Of a DNA stretch of 64,000 bases, positions 9,623 through 18,351 are shown in pieces (the first letter of the stretch is position 1; every line of letters begins with the position of its first letter). The translations under genes and the position numbers were made by a program. Origin of the DNA: JABDBL01 sp963845445 (lineage in GTDB: Bacteria > Cyanobacteriota > Vampirovibrionia > Obscuribacterales > Obscuribacteraceae). Where the stretch lies: positions 1,860,001 to 1,924,000 of the forward strand of contig CAWJSE010000002.1 in the NCBI GenBank assembly GCA_963845445.1. The letters are read 5' to 3'. The notes beneath the pieces were generated by a model. The model saw nothing but the letters and a program-made list of their open reading frames with translations. It was not told the DNA's origin and ran no database searches.

Positions 9623-9988
9623 ATGAATAGAATTATCAAATTACTAGGAGTTCTATCCTTCGGTGGACTTATAGGATTTATTTACGGATTGCTTGTCTCT
9701 CCGAAATCAGGAGCCGAGCTACGCCAGAGTATAAGAAAGTTTATCAATGATTATCTTAGGAAAATACCAAATCCTATAGAAAAAGTAAGAGAGAAAACCC
9801 AAGAAGCAATTTCTACGGTGCAGACTAATAGCCAGCAAGCGTTTGCCAATGCACGAGAAACTGTTGCCGGGATACATTCTAAAAGCGATCAGATTTTAAC
9901 CGGTACAGAGCAAATAATTTCTTCCGCCGAAGCTACGAGTGGTGATATCTTAAGCAATTTATCCAATAAGGTCTCGGGAAAAAGTTAA
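9623..9988 (+). CDS. YtxH-like membrane-anchored stress protein
   Basis: A 121-residue protein with one N-terminal transmembrane helix (about residues 6-25) directly followed by SPKSGAELRQSIRK, the family signature of YtxH-type proteins. The remainder is a hydrophilic Gln/Ser/Glu-rich helix with apolipoprotein-like spacing. YtxH proteins are general-stress, membrane-associated factors without a defined biochemical role. GTGAGGAAAAATTGAC precedes the ATG, giving a usable ribosome-binding site. It is the last of the small stress-type genes here. Confidence 0.82.
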   Translation: MNRIIKLLGVLSFGGLIGFIYGLLVSPKSGAELRQSIRKFINDYLRKIPNPIEKVREKTQEAISTVQTNSQQAFANARETVAGIHSKSDQILTGTEQIISSAEATSGDILSNLSNKVSGKS

Positions 9989-10166
9989 GACTACCTTGCT
10001 AACATTGCTCAGCATAACACCAGTTTTTAATAATATTAAATCCCTATGTATTATCTTGGGCATGCAAGCAAGGGCGAACAATATTGCCGGAGCTCCCTAA
10101 TAATCCACTAAGGAATGCTATAGGAAGATACGGTATCTTTGCCGAGTGTTCCTCAGGAGAAGCATA

Positions 10167-11243
10167 ATGAGCCAAAAGTTTCGACACGTATTCACTGCTT
10201 TGATATGTATGGGTCTAACATTATGCTTATCAAGATATAAAGCATTTGGGGCTGACGAAAATGCCTATCTCAATGGACTCCCAGCTCCTGTTTCCACTGA
10301 TCAATTCGTATATGTTCCGCTCTTGGATTATCAACCGACAAATAGCGCTTCGACTGCACCGAAGCATGCTCCCCGGGTTGTCCTTGCTTTAGGTGGAGGC
10401 GGCATGCGTGGTGCTGCTCATGTTGGCGTTCTCAAAGAATTGCTAAAGGCTGGAATACCTCTCGATGGCATCACCGGCACCTCCATGGGGGCGGTGGTTG
10501 GTGGACTCTATGCTGCCGGTATGCCGGTTTCAGAGATAGAAAAGCGCTTCGTAAATGGATCACTGATGAAATCATTTGTACCGGTTCCTCTGAGCGTTCG
10601 CATTCTGCTCGCCCCAATTATGTCATCGCCACGGCTAGTCGGATTTCGCCCTTATGATGGACTTTACTTTGGCCGTCCGTTTCATCGCTATCTCGAACAC
10701 GCTCTACCTGCTGATAAAAAAACAATTGAAAGTCTTAATATCCCCTATAGTGCTGTCGCCATAGACTTATGCGATGGGCATCCATATGCAATCCGGAAGG
10801 GTGACCTGGTAGCCGCTATGCAGGCTAGTTCTGCTGTTCCTAGTCTGCGCAAACCAATTCGAATAGCCGATCGGCTTTTCGTAGATGGCGGCGTTTTAGC
10901 CAATTTACCGGTGCCTCAAGCACGCGAGCTTGGTGGCGATTTTATTATTGCAGTGCAGATAGATGAACGCTTTAATAAGAAAACCCCTGACGATTTCCGT
11001 AAAGTTGGTAGCGTTGCAAAACGCATGTTAAACCTTCAACTTGCAGCTTTTGATGCCGTTCATGGAAGCAAGGCTGATATTGTCATTCATCCTTGCTTAG
11101 ACGGCGTTGGGTTGCTATCCACAAAAATCTCTAACGCAAAGCGCTCGGTTGCAGCTGGCGAAGTGGCTGCTGACGCTGCTCTGCCTGCCATCAGGCAAAA
11201 ACTAAAAACTTTAGGTATAGCTGTATCAAGTCCCGACATCTAA
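10167..11243 (+). CDS. Patatin-like phospholipase (RssA type), exported
   Basis: A 358-residue serine lipase of the patatin family, predicted to cleave acyl groups from phospholipids. It shows the oxyanion motif GGGGMRG, the nucleophile elbow GTSMG, and the catalytic Asp in VDGGVLANLPV. A signal peptide is visible at residues 1-29 (hydrophobic FTALICMGLTLCL), so it probably acts outside the cytoplasm. I chose ATG at 10167 because CAGGAGA lies seven bases upstream; an in-frame GTG at 10146 would place that site inside the gene. It converges, with a 23-base gap, on the acyltransferase gene. Confidence 0.9.
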   Translation: MSQKFRHVFTALICMGLTLCLSRYKAFGADENAYLNGLPAPVSTDQFVYVPLLDYQPTNSASTAPKHAPRVVLALGGGGMRGAAHVGVLKELLKAGIPLDGITGTSMGAVVGGLYAAGMPVSEIEKRFVNGSLMKSFVPVPLSVRILLAPIMSSPRLVGFRPYDGLYFGRPFHRYLEHALPADKKTIESLNIPYSAVAIDLCDGHPYAIRKGDLVAAMQASSAVPSLRKPIRIADRLFVDGGVLANLPVPQARELGGDFIIAVQIDERFNKKTPDDFRKVGSVAKRMLNLQLAAFDAVHGSKADIVIHPCLDGVGLLSTKISNAKRSVAAGEVAADAALPAIRQKLKTLGIAVSSPDI

Positions 11244-11266
11244 ACTAAAAAATCTGCCCTTTGTAT

Positions 11267-12148
11267 CTATTTGCTCAATGCAGTTGTCAATATTTCATTT
11301 CTTTCTGATAATTTCTGCAAGTCGGGATCAAAATCCATTGCGTCTCCCAAACGACTCGCTAAGTCTCCTTCCATAAGCTTTTTTATTTGGCTCAAGAAAC
11401 GCGAGGCAGGAGCACCGTCAATCAGACGATGATCAAAATTAAGTGTCAGGGTCATCATTGGACAAATTTTTATTTCGTTATTAACGACCACAGGCTTTGG
11501 CTCAATAGTACCAACCCCAAAGGTAGAAGCAGAAACGCTAGGCGGGATGAGCGCATGTATTCCGTATTTACCGATTGAGGTAAGACCAAAAGAGGCGGGC
11601 ATATAACGAAGACGCAGCTCTGGAATAGCCAAACTCACTAAAACAACAATACGGCGCACTAGCCAGGGCATAAAATTGAAACGTTCTTCTATTGCTAATT
11701 GAGGAACATCAGCTATTTCTTCCTGTCCGTATACTCGCAACTCAGCAACAATTTCTTCTAATGGTTTAGTGTCAGGATCTTCGATAGTCCCGAGATAAAC
11801 CGCAGCCTGCCCATCTACTACCTTTTCTACCGTAAAACCAGCCACAATTCTTTCAAAAATCAGAGTTTGTCCCCAGGGCAATAAAGCAGAACGACTTTCT
11901 GGATATTCGCGTTGAGCAATGCCAATGGACTTAAGGAGTAAGGCAGTAGGGGTAATTTTAACACCGCGATTAGACAAATGATTAGCACAAAGCTTCTCTG
12001 CAAAACTCATATTAATTTCCGCAAACAAATAAGTGGGCACCGAACCAGGTTCGACTATTTGAACAAGATCAAGAATATTCCAGCGCCTGCGCGGAAACCA
12101 AGATAATGAATATCCCTTTTTAGATTTATCAGTTTTGTTGAGCTTCAT
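11267..12148 (-). CDS. Stand-alone 2-oxoacid dehydrogenase E2-type acyltransferase domain
   Basis: A 293-residue protein homologous to the catalytic domain of dihydrolipoamide acyltransferases (CAT-like fold). The active-site segment NFDHRLIDGAPASRFL with the His and Asp of HxxxDG is intact, and TSIGKYGIHALIPP matches the conserved core. There is no lipoyl domain and no E3-binding domain, and no E1 or E3 gene is nearby. It is therefore more likely a free CoA-dependent acyltransferase than part of a dehydrogenase complex. Substrate unknown. Confidence 0.85.
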   Translation of the reverse strand: MKLNKTDKSKKGYSLSWFPRRRWNILDLVQIVEPGSVPTYLFAEINMSFAEKLCANHLSNRGVKITPTALLLKSIGIAQREYPESRSALLPWGQTLIFERIVAGFTVEKVVDGQAAVYLGTIEDPDTKPLEEIVAELRVYGQEEIADVPQLAIEERFNFMPWLVRRIVVLVSLAIPELRLRYMPASFGLTSIGKYGIHALIPPSVSASTFGVGTIEPKPVVVNNEIKICPMMTLTLNFDHRLIDGAPASRFLSQIKKLMEGDLASRLGDAMDFDPDLQKLSERNEILTTALSK

Positions 12149-12799
12149 TTTTATTGTGATTTATCCAGAAGAAAATTGCCGTCGCCCCATTGTTAGCATT
12201 TTAGCCTTCTATAATTAAACACGCTCGCTTAGTTAGTTGTCAAACAAGGGCTTACAATCGCGGTTCATAATCTCAGTGAATGACCGAATACAGTAACAGG
12301 GGTAATTAATGATCTCCACTAACTGTTACCGGCTTTTTTCATTTCTCATATTGGTGTCCAAAAGCACTATGTTTTTATCTGAGCCTAAGGCTACATTGTC
12401 GCCATCAGGATAACTTTCTCTCGCCTTCTCGCTCCAACCTTTATCTATTTTGATTTTGACTGCATTCTTGGTTAAGGAGATAAGAACCGTATTGGAATTA
12501 TCATCGATAGCTACTGGATTTGCTTTAACCTACATAATTGTCAGAGAGAAAACTGGGCAAAACATATTAAGGTGATTAATAACGGGCCTATTTTGCTCAT
12601 AGATATCTTGGTGTGACAAACTAAGACTAACATATGCTCCCCTCTAGACTTGAAATGAATAAAACTCCACTCGAACCATAATCAAACTATTCTTTGCTGA
12701 GAACGATACATACCGCAACTTTGTCATGTGCAAGTAAGAAAATAGCTTGAAAAATGGGGAATGAAGTATTTTAATGGTTAGAATTATTAAGAATGGACC
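12149..12799. other. Intergenic region with gene remnant
   Basis: A 651-base stretch between the acyltransferase and the kinase. It contains the decayed minus-strand frame at 12326-12529, listed separately. The rest is AT-rich without a supported gene. Confidence 0.5.
12326..12529 (-). pseudogene. Start-less coding remnant
   Basis: On the minus strand an open frame of about 67 codons reads VKANPVAIDDNSNTVLIS... and ends KNIVLLDTNMRNEKSR before a stop at 12326. The composition is protein-like. It has no start codon and a TAG lies directly upstream, so it looks like the tail of a lost gene. Family not recognised. Confidence 0.35.
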
Positions 12800-14461
12800 A
12801 TGTTTAAGCAGAAACAAGCTAAAAATCTTGAACTGATTTGCGCAAGTTGCGGCAAGCCGATTGCTAGCAAGGCTCGCACTAACGTTACCCGTTATCTTTT
12901 CAAACAAAGCCGCTGTCAGTGTATAAGTCCAAGTTTAAACAATGAACCAGCAAATGACTCTCATAGTTTGTTATTGGCAGACGCAAATACTGCACAGCAA
13001 AATCCAGAACAGCATTTTCAACCAGCGATCGAGGATAAAGCCGAATATTCTGTAGTTGATAATATTCCTGATTATTATCAGGTACTTTCATTGATCGGTG
13101 AAGGCGGCATGGGCACTATATATAAAGTGCTCGATACGCGGCTTAACAAAAATTTTGCTATCAAAGTATTGCGACTACAGTTAATCAAGGATAAAACTGC
13201 CCTGGAGCGTTTTAAGCAAGAAGCGCATGCAGCAAGCACTTTAAATCATCCCAATTTAGCCACAATCTATAGTTACGATATCGGTAAGCACAATGCGCCC
13301 TTCATAGTAATGGACTATTGCGAAGGAGACAATCTTGCTCAAATTATAGAAAAAGAGCAATGTATCGATGTGCCAACAGCAATTGATTTATTTATAGATA
13401 TCGCTGATGCCCTTGAGCATGCACATGATAAAGGCGTTATTCATCGTGATGTCAAACCCACTAATATTGTTATTGAACAAAGAAACGGAGCCATAATTCC
13501 TAAATTGGTAGACTTTGGTATTGCTAAACTGCTTCCGCGTGAAGGCTTGCATACACAAAGCCTTACTACCACTGGAGACATTTTTGGTAGCCCACTTTAT
13601 ATGTCTCCAGAACAAGGATTAGGAAGCGATCTGGATGCACGCTCCGACATCTATACAATGGGTTGCGTTATGTATGAGTGTTTGAGCGGTAAGCCTCCAT
13701 TTAAAGGCATCAACCCTATCAAAACAATACTTATGCATATTAACGAAAAGCCGCCGGAATTAAGAGCGCTCGTAACTCAGCAAGAGATTCCCAGTGATTT
13801 GCAGTACATAGTTATGCGCTGCCTCGAAAAGAAAGCGGCAGATAGATATCAGACCATGAATGCTCTAAAGAGCGACCTTAATTCGTTTGTCGAAGGCAGA
13901 TCAATAAAGCGAGTTAAAGTTGCGCGCCAAGAGAATTCAACTACGATTAAACAATTAATTGCATTTGCTGCAGTGGTAATCTTGCTCTATGAGTTGAGCG
14001 CTAATTCAATGTTACAAGCATTAGTTAATCATTCTAAGCCAGACAAGCCTAATGTAATTTTTACCAGTCCTAATTCTAACATTACACCTACTAAAGTATC
14101 CGTGAACCCTGATGCTGACGCCCTAAGCATGGATGGTCTTTCTTATTCATATTTCATGGCGGGACAATATGACAAAGCGATTCCGCTGCTGGAATTTGCT
14201 GAGAAAGCATTCCGTCAAAGTAAAAAGCCAGATACTCTTTTGGCTGATCAACTACAACATTTGGGCAAATGCTACAAAATGCTTGGCCAATACGATAAGG
14301 CTATCCCTTATTATCAAGAAGCCTATGACATTTACTGCAAATATGGAATATATAAAGGCGGACTAATGCCGGAGTGCATAGTTGATTATGCCGATGTTCT
14401 GCGTAAAACTGGTAAGCCGGATTTGGCTAATAATATAGAACAGCGGTGGAATATAAAATGA
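12800..14461 (+). CDS. Ser/Thr protein kinase with C-terminal TPRs
   Basis: A 553-residue Hanks-type kinase. Residues 15-45 carry a Cys-rich putative zinc knuckle (CASCGKPI...CQC). The kinase domain (about 94-360) has GEGGMGTIY, AIKVL with the catalytic Lys, HRDVKPTN and VDFGIAK, so it should be active. A transmembrane helix follows (about 380-405), then TPR repeats (about 440-550) outside the membrane, with the pair GQYDKAIPLLE and GQYDKAIPYYQ. Sensor TPR outside and kinase inside is a common design. The start has no strong ribosome-binding site. The TPR gene at 14989 lies downstream on the same strand. Confidence 0.9.
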   Translation: MFKQKQAKNLELICASCGKPIASKARTNVTRYLFKQSRCQCISPSLNNEPANDSHSLLLADANTAQQNPEQHFQPAIEDKAEYSVVDNIPDYYQVLSLIGEGGMGTIYKVLDTRLNKNFAIKVLRLQLIKDKTALERFKQEAHAASTLNHPNLATIYSYDIGKHNAPFIVMDYCEGDNLAQIIEKEQCIDVPTAIDLFIDIADALEHAHDKGVIHRDVKPTNIVIEQRNGAIIPKLVDFGIAKLLPREGLHTQSLTTTGDIFGSPLYMSPEQGLGSDLDARSDIYTMGCVMYECLSGKPPFKGINPIKTILMHINEKPPELRALVTQQEIPSDLQYIVMRCLEKKAADRYQTMNALKSDLNSFVEGRSIKRVKVARQENSTTIKQLIAFAAVVILLYELSANSMLQALVNHSKPDKPNVIFTSPNSNITPTKVSVNPDADALSMDGLSYSYFMAGQYDKAIPLLEFAEKAFRQSKKPDTLLADQLQHLGKCYKMLGQYDKAIPYYQEAYDIYCKYGIYKGGLMPECIVDYADVLRKTGKPDLANNIEQRWNIK

Positions 14462-14988
14462 TAAAGATACTAACTGATGGCTTAAATTTTTTTGCCACTC
14501 GCGGTGCAGTCCGGTTCTTGCCTACCATACTTACTTCATTACAACGAAAGAGAAATTGAAAACATTGGCATCTAACAGCACTATATTTTTCAGTGTTTCT
14601 ACAATATGTGCTCTTCTTGCAGCACGCACAGAACCTCGAATATAGGACACATGAATCTGTAAATCGTGTCTTTTCCAGATTTCAACCTGTCGATTTTATA
14701 CACTTTACCCATTCTATGTCGTTTGGTGTATTCGATCCGGCGCGTAAGCTTTCTTCCTGTCATAATATTAGACCACCTAAATAATTATTTGCAGTCAAAA
14801 AAAGTAAATTCAGACTGAGAGTTTTTAATGATAGTAAGAGCAAGTTGAAGGGAACAACTAGGTAGACGGATCGTAATGTGTCCGACCTTTTATTGGCAGC
14901 TTTGGCAGGCATTATGATTCACAACATTCAACTGCGCATTATTAATCACATTAAAAATTTATCCAACCAAATAGATAGAAAGTTCTAG
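14462..14988. other. Intergenic region between kinase and TPR genes
   Basis: A 527-base region. A 33-codon frame (ATG at 14458) overlaps the kinase stop and a later short frame reads as a signal-peptide-like stub near 14560-14650. Neither is convincing. It contains one copy of the 39-bp repeat listed next. Confidence 0.4.
14690..14728 (+). repeat. 39-bp dispersed repeat, copy 1
   Basis: TCGATTTTATACACTTTACC... ending GTCGTTTGGTG matches 32 of 39 bases of 16463-16501. Both copies lie in spacers flanking the broken TPR gene. Read in one frame they encode the similar peptides FIHFTHSMSFG and FTHLANSMSFG, so they may be remnants of duplicated coding sequence. Confidence 0.5.
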
Positions 14989-15591
14989 ATGCTTCATACC
15001 AACATGAAATTCTTATATTTTCGAAAAATATTCTTGTCTATATTCGCAATTTTTATATTTGCGTTTAATGAATTAATAAGCCCGGTATTTGGTTCTGCAC
15101 AGCAACATGATACATGGATGAATTTATATAATCGTGGTGTCACCGCACTCGATAGAAATGAATACTGGATTGCAGAGCCCTTGCTGAAACAAGCCATGGC
15201 TAAGGCAGAGCAATTTAAACCGAGAGATATGCGTTTAGCAAAAAGCTTGGCTGAGCTTGGGCGTTTTTATACTATTCGCAGTCATTTTGATGAGGCAGAA
15301 GCATATCTTGAGGAAGAGCTTAGTGTTAGAGAATCAGTATTGGGAAACGATAAATATAAATGTATTCCCACTATGGGCTCGCTCATCCAATTTTATATTA
15401 ATTATGGATCGCGCCTTAAGGCCGATCCGCTAACTAACGAAATGCTCGCACTAGTTGAAGGTAAAGTAGACGAAGCAAGGTCAGGAAGTTTTAATACTAG
15501 ACTCAAAAAGGGCGCAACCCCTACAAGGTTGGGCGGGGGTTGCCGCTCCGGTTGCGATAGATCCATGTCTCGATTGGGCAATTACTTGTGA
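14989..15591 (+). CDS. Exported TPR protein, N-terminal part (frameshifted)
   Basis: First open part of a TPR protein. It has a signal peptide (residues 1-35, hydrophobic IFLSIFAIFIFAF) and TPR-like helices from about residue 42. The frame degrades after VEGKVDEAR (near 15480) into a Gly/Arg-rich tail and stops at 15591. The +1 frame continues the TPR array from about 15470. With one base corrected the gene would run 14989-16435, about 480 residues. It follows the kinase-TPR gene and may serve the same pathway through protein-protein contacts. A damaged gene or a sequence error are both possible. Confidence 0.75.
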   Translation: MLHTNMKFLYFRKIFLSIFAIFIFAFNELISPVFGSAQQHDTWMNLYNRGVTALDRNEYWIAEPLLKQAMAKAEQFKPRDMRLAKSLAELGRFYTIRSHFDEAEAYLEEELSVRESVLGNDKYKCIPTMGSLIQFYINYGSRLKADPLTNEMLALVEGKVDEARSGSFNTRLKKGATPTRLGGGCRSGCDRSMSRLGNYL

Positions 15592-16435
15592 CTCAGTTGG
15601 CAACACTTATCAAAGGCTTGGCAATTTCAAACTAGCTGATAGACTTTTTAAAGCCGCTCTCGATGTAAAAATAACTATTTATGGCAATAACCACTTATCT
15701 TTAGCCAATAGCTACGATAGTCTTGGCACTTTGTGTTTAGAGAAAAATGATCTAAGTGAAGCCGAGTCATATTTTGTAGATTCACTAAAAATCACTCAAA
15801 AAACTTTGGATCCGGAAAGTCATGAAGCGTTTAATAGATTGGATAAATTAGCAAGATGCTACATCAAAGAGAAAAAATATCAAAAGGCAGAAGAGCTCTA
15901 TCTTAGTGCAAAGAATTTTTGGGGGACTGGACCATCCAAGTACGGAGACGAAGCACGTGTTTCTTTTGCTCTTGGCTCTTTGTATTCGCAAGAGCACCGC
16001 TACGCAGAAGCTTTACCATATTTGCAACAAGCTTTGGAAATGGCACGCAAATTCAACGGACCTGATTCAATTGCAGTGGTACCATATTTGCGAAAATATG
16101 CCTATGCTATGTATTATCTTGGGCATAAATCGGAGATGCTACAATTGCAAGCGAGAGCCAGCAACATAACAGGACCTCCAGTACCAGTGGTTAAGGTGGA
16201 ACCATTGCACGCCAAAGCCTATAAGCTATCCGAACTTGACATAGTATACAAACCCGATATGGACCAATCACATACGGGCGCTGATAACGAGTCAACGCCT
16301 AATGCTGCATCTGAACCTATTGTCCCAGATAAGCCTCAATTGGAGCGTATACCGACAAACAATGTTGTCAGTGACGATATAGCCAATAATCCATCAGACA
16401 CAAATACATCGGGACTTAAGAACACAGAGCATTAA
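15468..16435 (+). CDS. Exported TPR protein, C-terminal part (frameshifted)
   Basis: Continuation of the gene above in the next frame, open from 15468; the first ATG is at 15731. It encodes further TPRs (GNTYQRLGNFKLADRLFKAA, LCLEKNDLSEAESYF, LYSQEHRYAEALPYLQQALE) and a Ser/Asn/Pro-rich tail without recognised domain. The three frame-1 stops at 15431-15467 versus an intact TPR phase afterwards localise the shift to roughly 15468-15540. Confidence 0.72.
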
Positions 16436-16462
16436 TAGCCGGCATCTTTCCCAAGACTTCTA

Positions 16463-16501
16463 TCAATTTTACACACCTTGCCAATTCCATGTCATTTGGT
16501 G
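16463..16501 (+). repeat. 39-bp dispersed repeat, copy 2
   Basis: Second copy of the repeat at 14690-14728 (32/39 identical). It lies 129 bases upstream of the SGNH hydrolase gene. Confidence 0.5.
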
Positions 16502-16629
16502 AACTTTGACTCCCCTACTAAGTGCAAGATAGAATACGATAACAAAACAAGCTACACTTTAGAGACTGGCCGATATCCCAACAACGCAATATAAATTGTG
16601 AGAAAGCTAAAAGAATCGGAGGGCATATT

Positions 16630-17316
16630 ATGAAAACGGTACTTTGTTTCGGGGACTCAAACACTTGGGGTTGGAACCCAGAAACAACTACTCAATCTAC
16701 ACCCGGCCGATTTCCTGCGGATAAGCGTTGGACTGGTATTCTAAAAGCCGAATTAGGTAATGGCTATACCATTATTGAGGAAGGACTTAACGCACGTACT
16801 ACTGTTCATGACGATCCTATAAACGAACACAGAAATGGCAGAAATTATTTGATACCATGTCTTGACAGTCATTTTCCTCTTGATTTTGTGGTTATTATGT
16901 TAGGAAGCAATGATCTAAAATTTCGTTTTAGTACAACAGCAAGTGATATTGTCTACGGTATTGAGTCTTTAGCAAATATCGTTCGCAATCAAACACAATC
17001 TGCCAATATGCAGAATTATCTACCTGAGGTTCTGGTTCTATCTCCCCCGCCCATTGGTAAATTGCTTCCAGAAGATGAATTGTGCTGGCAAGGAACATCA
17101 GACAAATGCAGACAGGTTGCAAAACTACTGAAAGTGAGCGCCGTCAAATACCAGTATCATTTATTTGATACTCACACGATCATGACTTCTGACGAATTAG
17201 ATGTGGACGGGATTCATATGCCGGAAAATTGCCATAAAAAGTTGGGACAAGCCATTGCTAAAACGATAATTAGCTTAAGTGACAAAGTATCAGACATGCA
17301 AGGGATCAGAGCTTAG
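16630..17316 (+). CDS. SGNH/GDSL-family hydrolase (arylesterase-like)
   Basis: A 228-residue cytoplasmic hydrolase without a signal peptide. Block I is FGDSNTWGW with the nucleophilic Ser, block III is MLGSNDLK with the oxyanion Asn, and block V is DGIHMPENCH with the Asp-His pair. The length and the EGLNARTT segment fit the arylesterase/acyl-CoA thioesterase I-like branch. CGGAGG lies nine bases before the ATG. The gene ends about 120 bases before the IS66 left end and appears intact. The natural ester substrate is unknown. Confidence 0.88.
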   Translation: MKTVLCFGDSNTWGWNPETTTQSTPGRFPADKRWTGILKAELGNGYTIIEEGLNARTTVHDDPINEHRNGRNYLIPCLDSHFPLDFVVIMLGSNDLKFRFSTTASDIVYGIESLANIVRNQTQSANMQNYLPEVLVLSPPPIGKLLPEDELCWQGTSDKCRQVAKLLKVSAVKYQYHLFDTHTIMTSDELDVDGIHMPENCHKKLGQAIAKTIISLSDKVSDMQGIRA

Positions 17317-17435
17317 ATTAGTTGAAGTCGTACCGAGAATGACATAGCTATAGAATTCTCATAAGATTGTCCAAATCAGTTTTCTTATATTCTGATCAAT
17401 CGAATGCCTGCTTCCAAAAGTCTGCAGAAATCTCA

Positions 17436-17443
17436 CTACCAAC
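17436..17443. repeat. IS66 target-site duplication, left
   Basis: CTACCAAC directly precedes the left terminal repeat and is repeated exactly at 24090-24097. Eight bases is the usual IS66-family duplication length. Confidence 0.9.
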
Positions 17444-17463
17444 GTAAGCGTCCGGTGAAGGGC
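17444..17463 (+). repeat. IS66 left terminal inverted repeat
   Basis: GTAAGCGTCCGGTGAAGGGC. The first 13 bases match the right end (24077-24089, minus strand) perfectly. Confidence 0.9.
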
Positions 17464-17525
17464 ATCTTGTCAGTCTAAAAAATTTGAGCAAAGATTGAGC
17501 CACTGAATTTAAAGAGGTGGCGTAC

Positions 17526-17900
17526 ATGGCGAGACAGCAGCGAAATATCAAAGAATGGGCAGGCATTGTAGAAAGATGGAAACTGTCTGGCATGAGCAGT
17601 AAAGAATTTTGCACACAGGAAGGCTTTAGCGAGGGCAGGTTTTACGAGATCCGCAAACAACTAGAGACTGGCATTGATAGGCATGCTAACAAAACTAAGA
17701 AAAAGAAAATATCTGTCTCGCCCCAGCCGCTATTTCTTCCCGTCAAGGTTCAGCCACAACAAAATATTTCTCCCTCCAAACAAGACTCCTTCTGGATGGA
17801 AGTCACTCTTAGCAGCGGACATTGTCTGCGCTTCCCCAGCACCATCAACACTCAAACTTTAAACAAGGTAGTAATTGCCTTGACCAATCAACAATGCTAG
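17526..17900 (+). CDS. tnpA: IS66 accessory protein TnpA
   Basis: A 124-residue DNA-binding accessory protein of IS66 transposition. The N-terminal segment (KEWAGIVERWKLSGMSSKEF, then CTQEGFSEGRFY) is the helix-turn-helix region typical of IS66 TnpA. I chose ATG at 17526 over the GTG at 17517; AAGAGGTGG upstream is the ribosome-binding site for either. Its stop overlaps the tnpB start by seven bases (ATGCTAG), which suggests translational coupling. Confidence 0.9.
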   Translation: MARQQRNIKEWAGIVERWKLSGMSSKEFCTQEGFSEGRFYEIRKQLETGIDRHANKTKKKKISVSPQPLFLPVKVQPQQNISPSKQDSFWMEVTLSSGHCLRFPSTINTQTLNKVVIALTNQQC

Positions 17901-18256
17901 GACTACCCCCGGCAGTCAGAATCTTCTTGTGCATGCAACCAATTGATATGCGCAAATCTTTTGACGGCTTGGCTGAGATTGCTCAATCATATTGTGAACA
18001 GAATCCGCTTTCTGGTCACTTGTTTGTTTTTAGCAGTAAAAAATATGACAGGCTAAAACTCCTCTACTGGGATACTGATGGCTACGTCATCCTCTACAAG
18101 CGCCTGGAGCAAGGTCGCTTTAGATTGCCTCGTCTAATTAGCTCGGAAAGCAAATCAATTGAAATCGATATCACCGACTTGTCTGCTTTGCTGAGTGGTT
18201 TCAATCTTTTAAAAGTAAAGCGCGAGCATAGATACGAGCGTTTAGTTCCTGTTTAA
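17894..18256 (+). CDS. tnpB: IS66 accessory protein TnpB (Orf2)
   Basis: A 120-residue IS66 TnpB protein. It has the family signatures IDMRKSFDGLAEIA, GHLFVFSSKKYDRLKLLYWD and GYVILYKRLEQGRFRLP. It is required with TnpA and TnpC in well-studied IS66 elements, though its biochemical role is unclear. ATG at 17894 lies inside the tnpA stop overlap; longer in-frame extension to 17822 would run deep into tnpA and is unlikely. Confidence 0.92.
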   Translation: MLGLPPAVRIFLCMQPIDMRKSFDGLAEIAQSYCEQNPLSGHLFVFSSKKYDRLKLLYWDTDGYVILYKRLEQGRFRLPRLISSESKSIEIDITDLSALLSGFNLLKVKREHRYERLVPV

Positions 18257-18351
18257 ATTTATCAATATTTTTACTAAAATACCGTCTTTCTCTCATGCCA
18301 AAACCCGCATGAGCTGCTATTCTTCTTTTGTATTTTAGGAGCTGAACTGTT

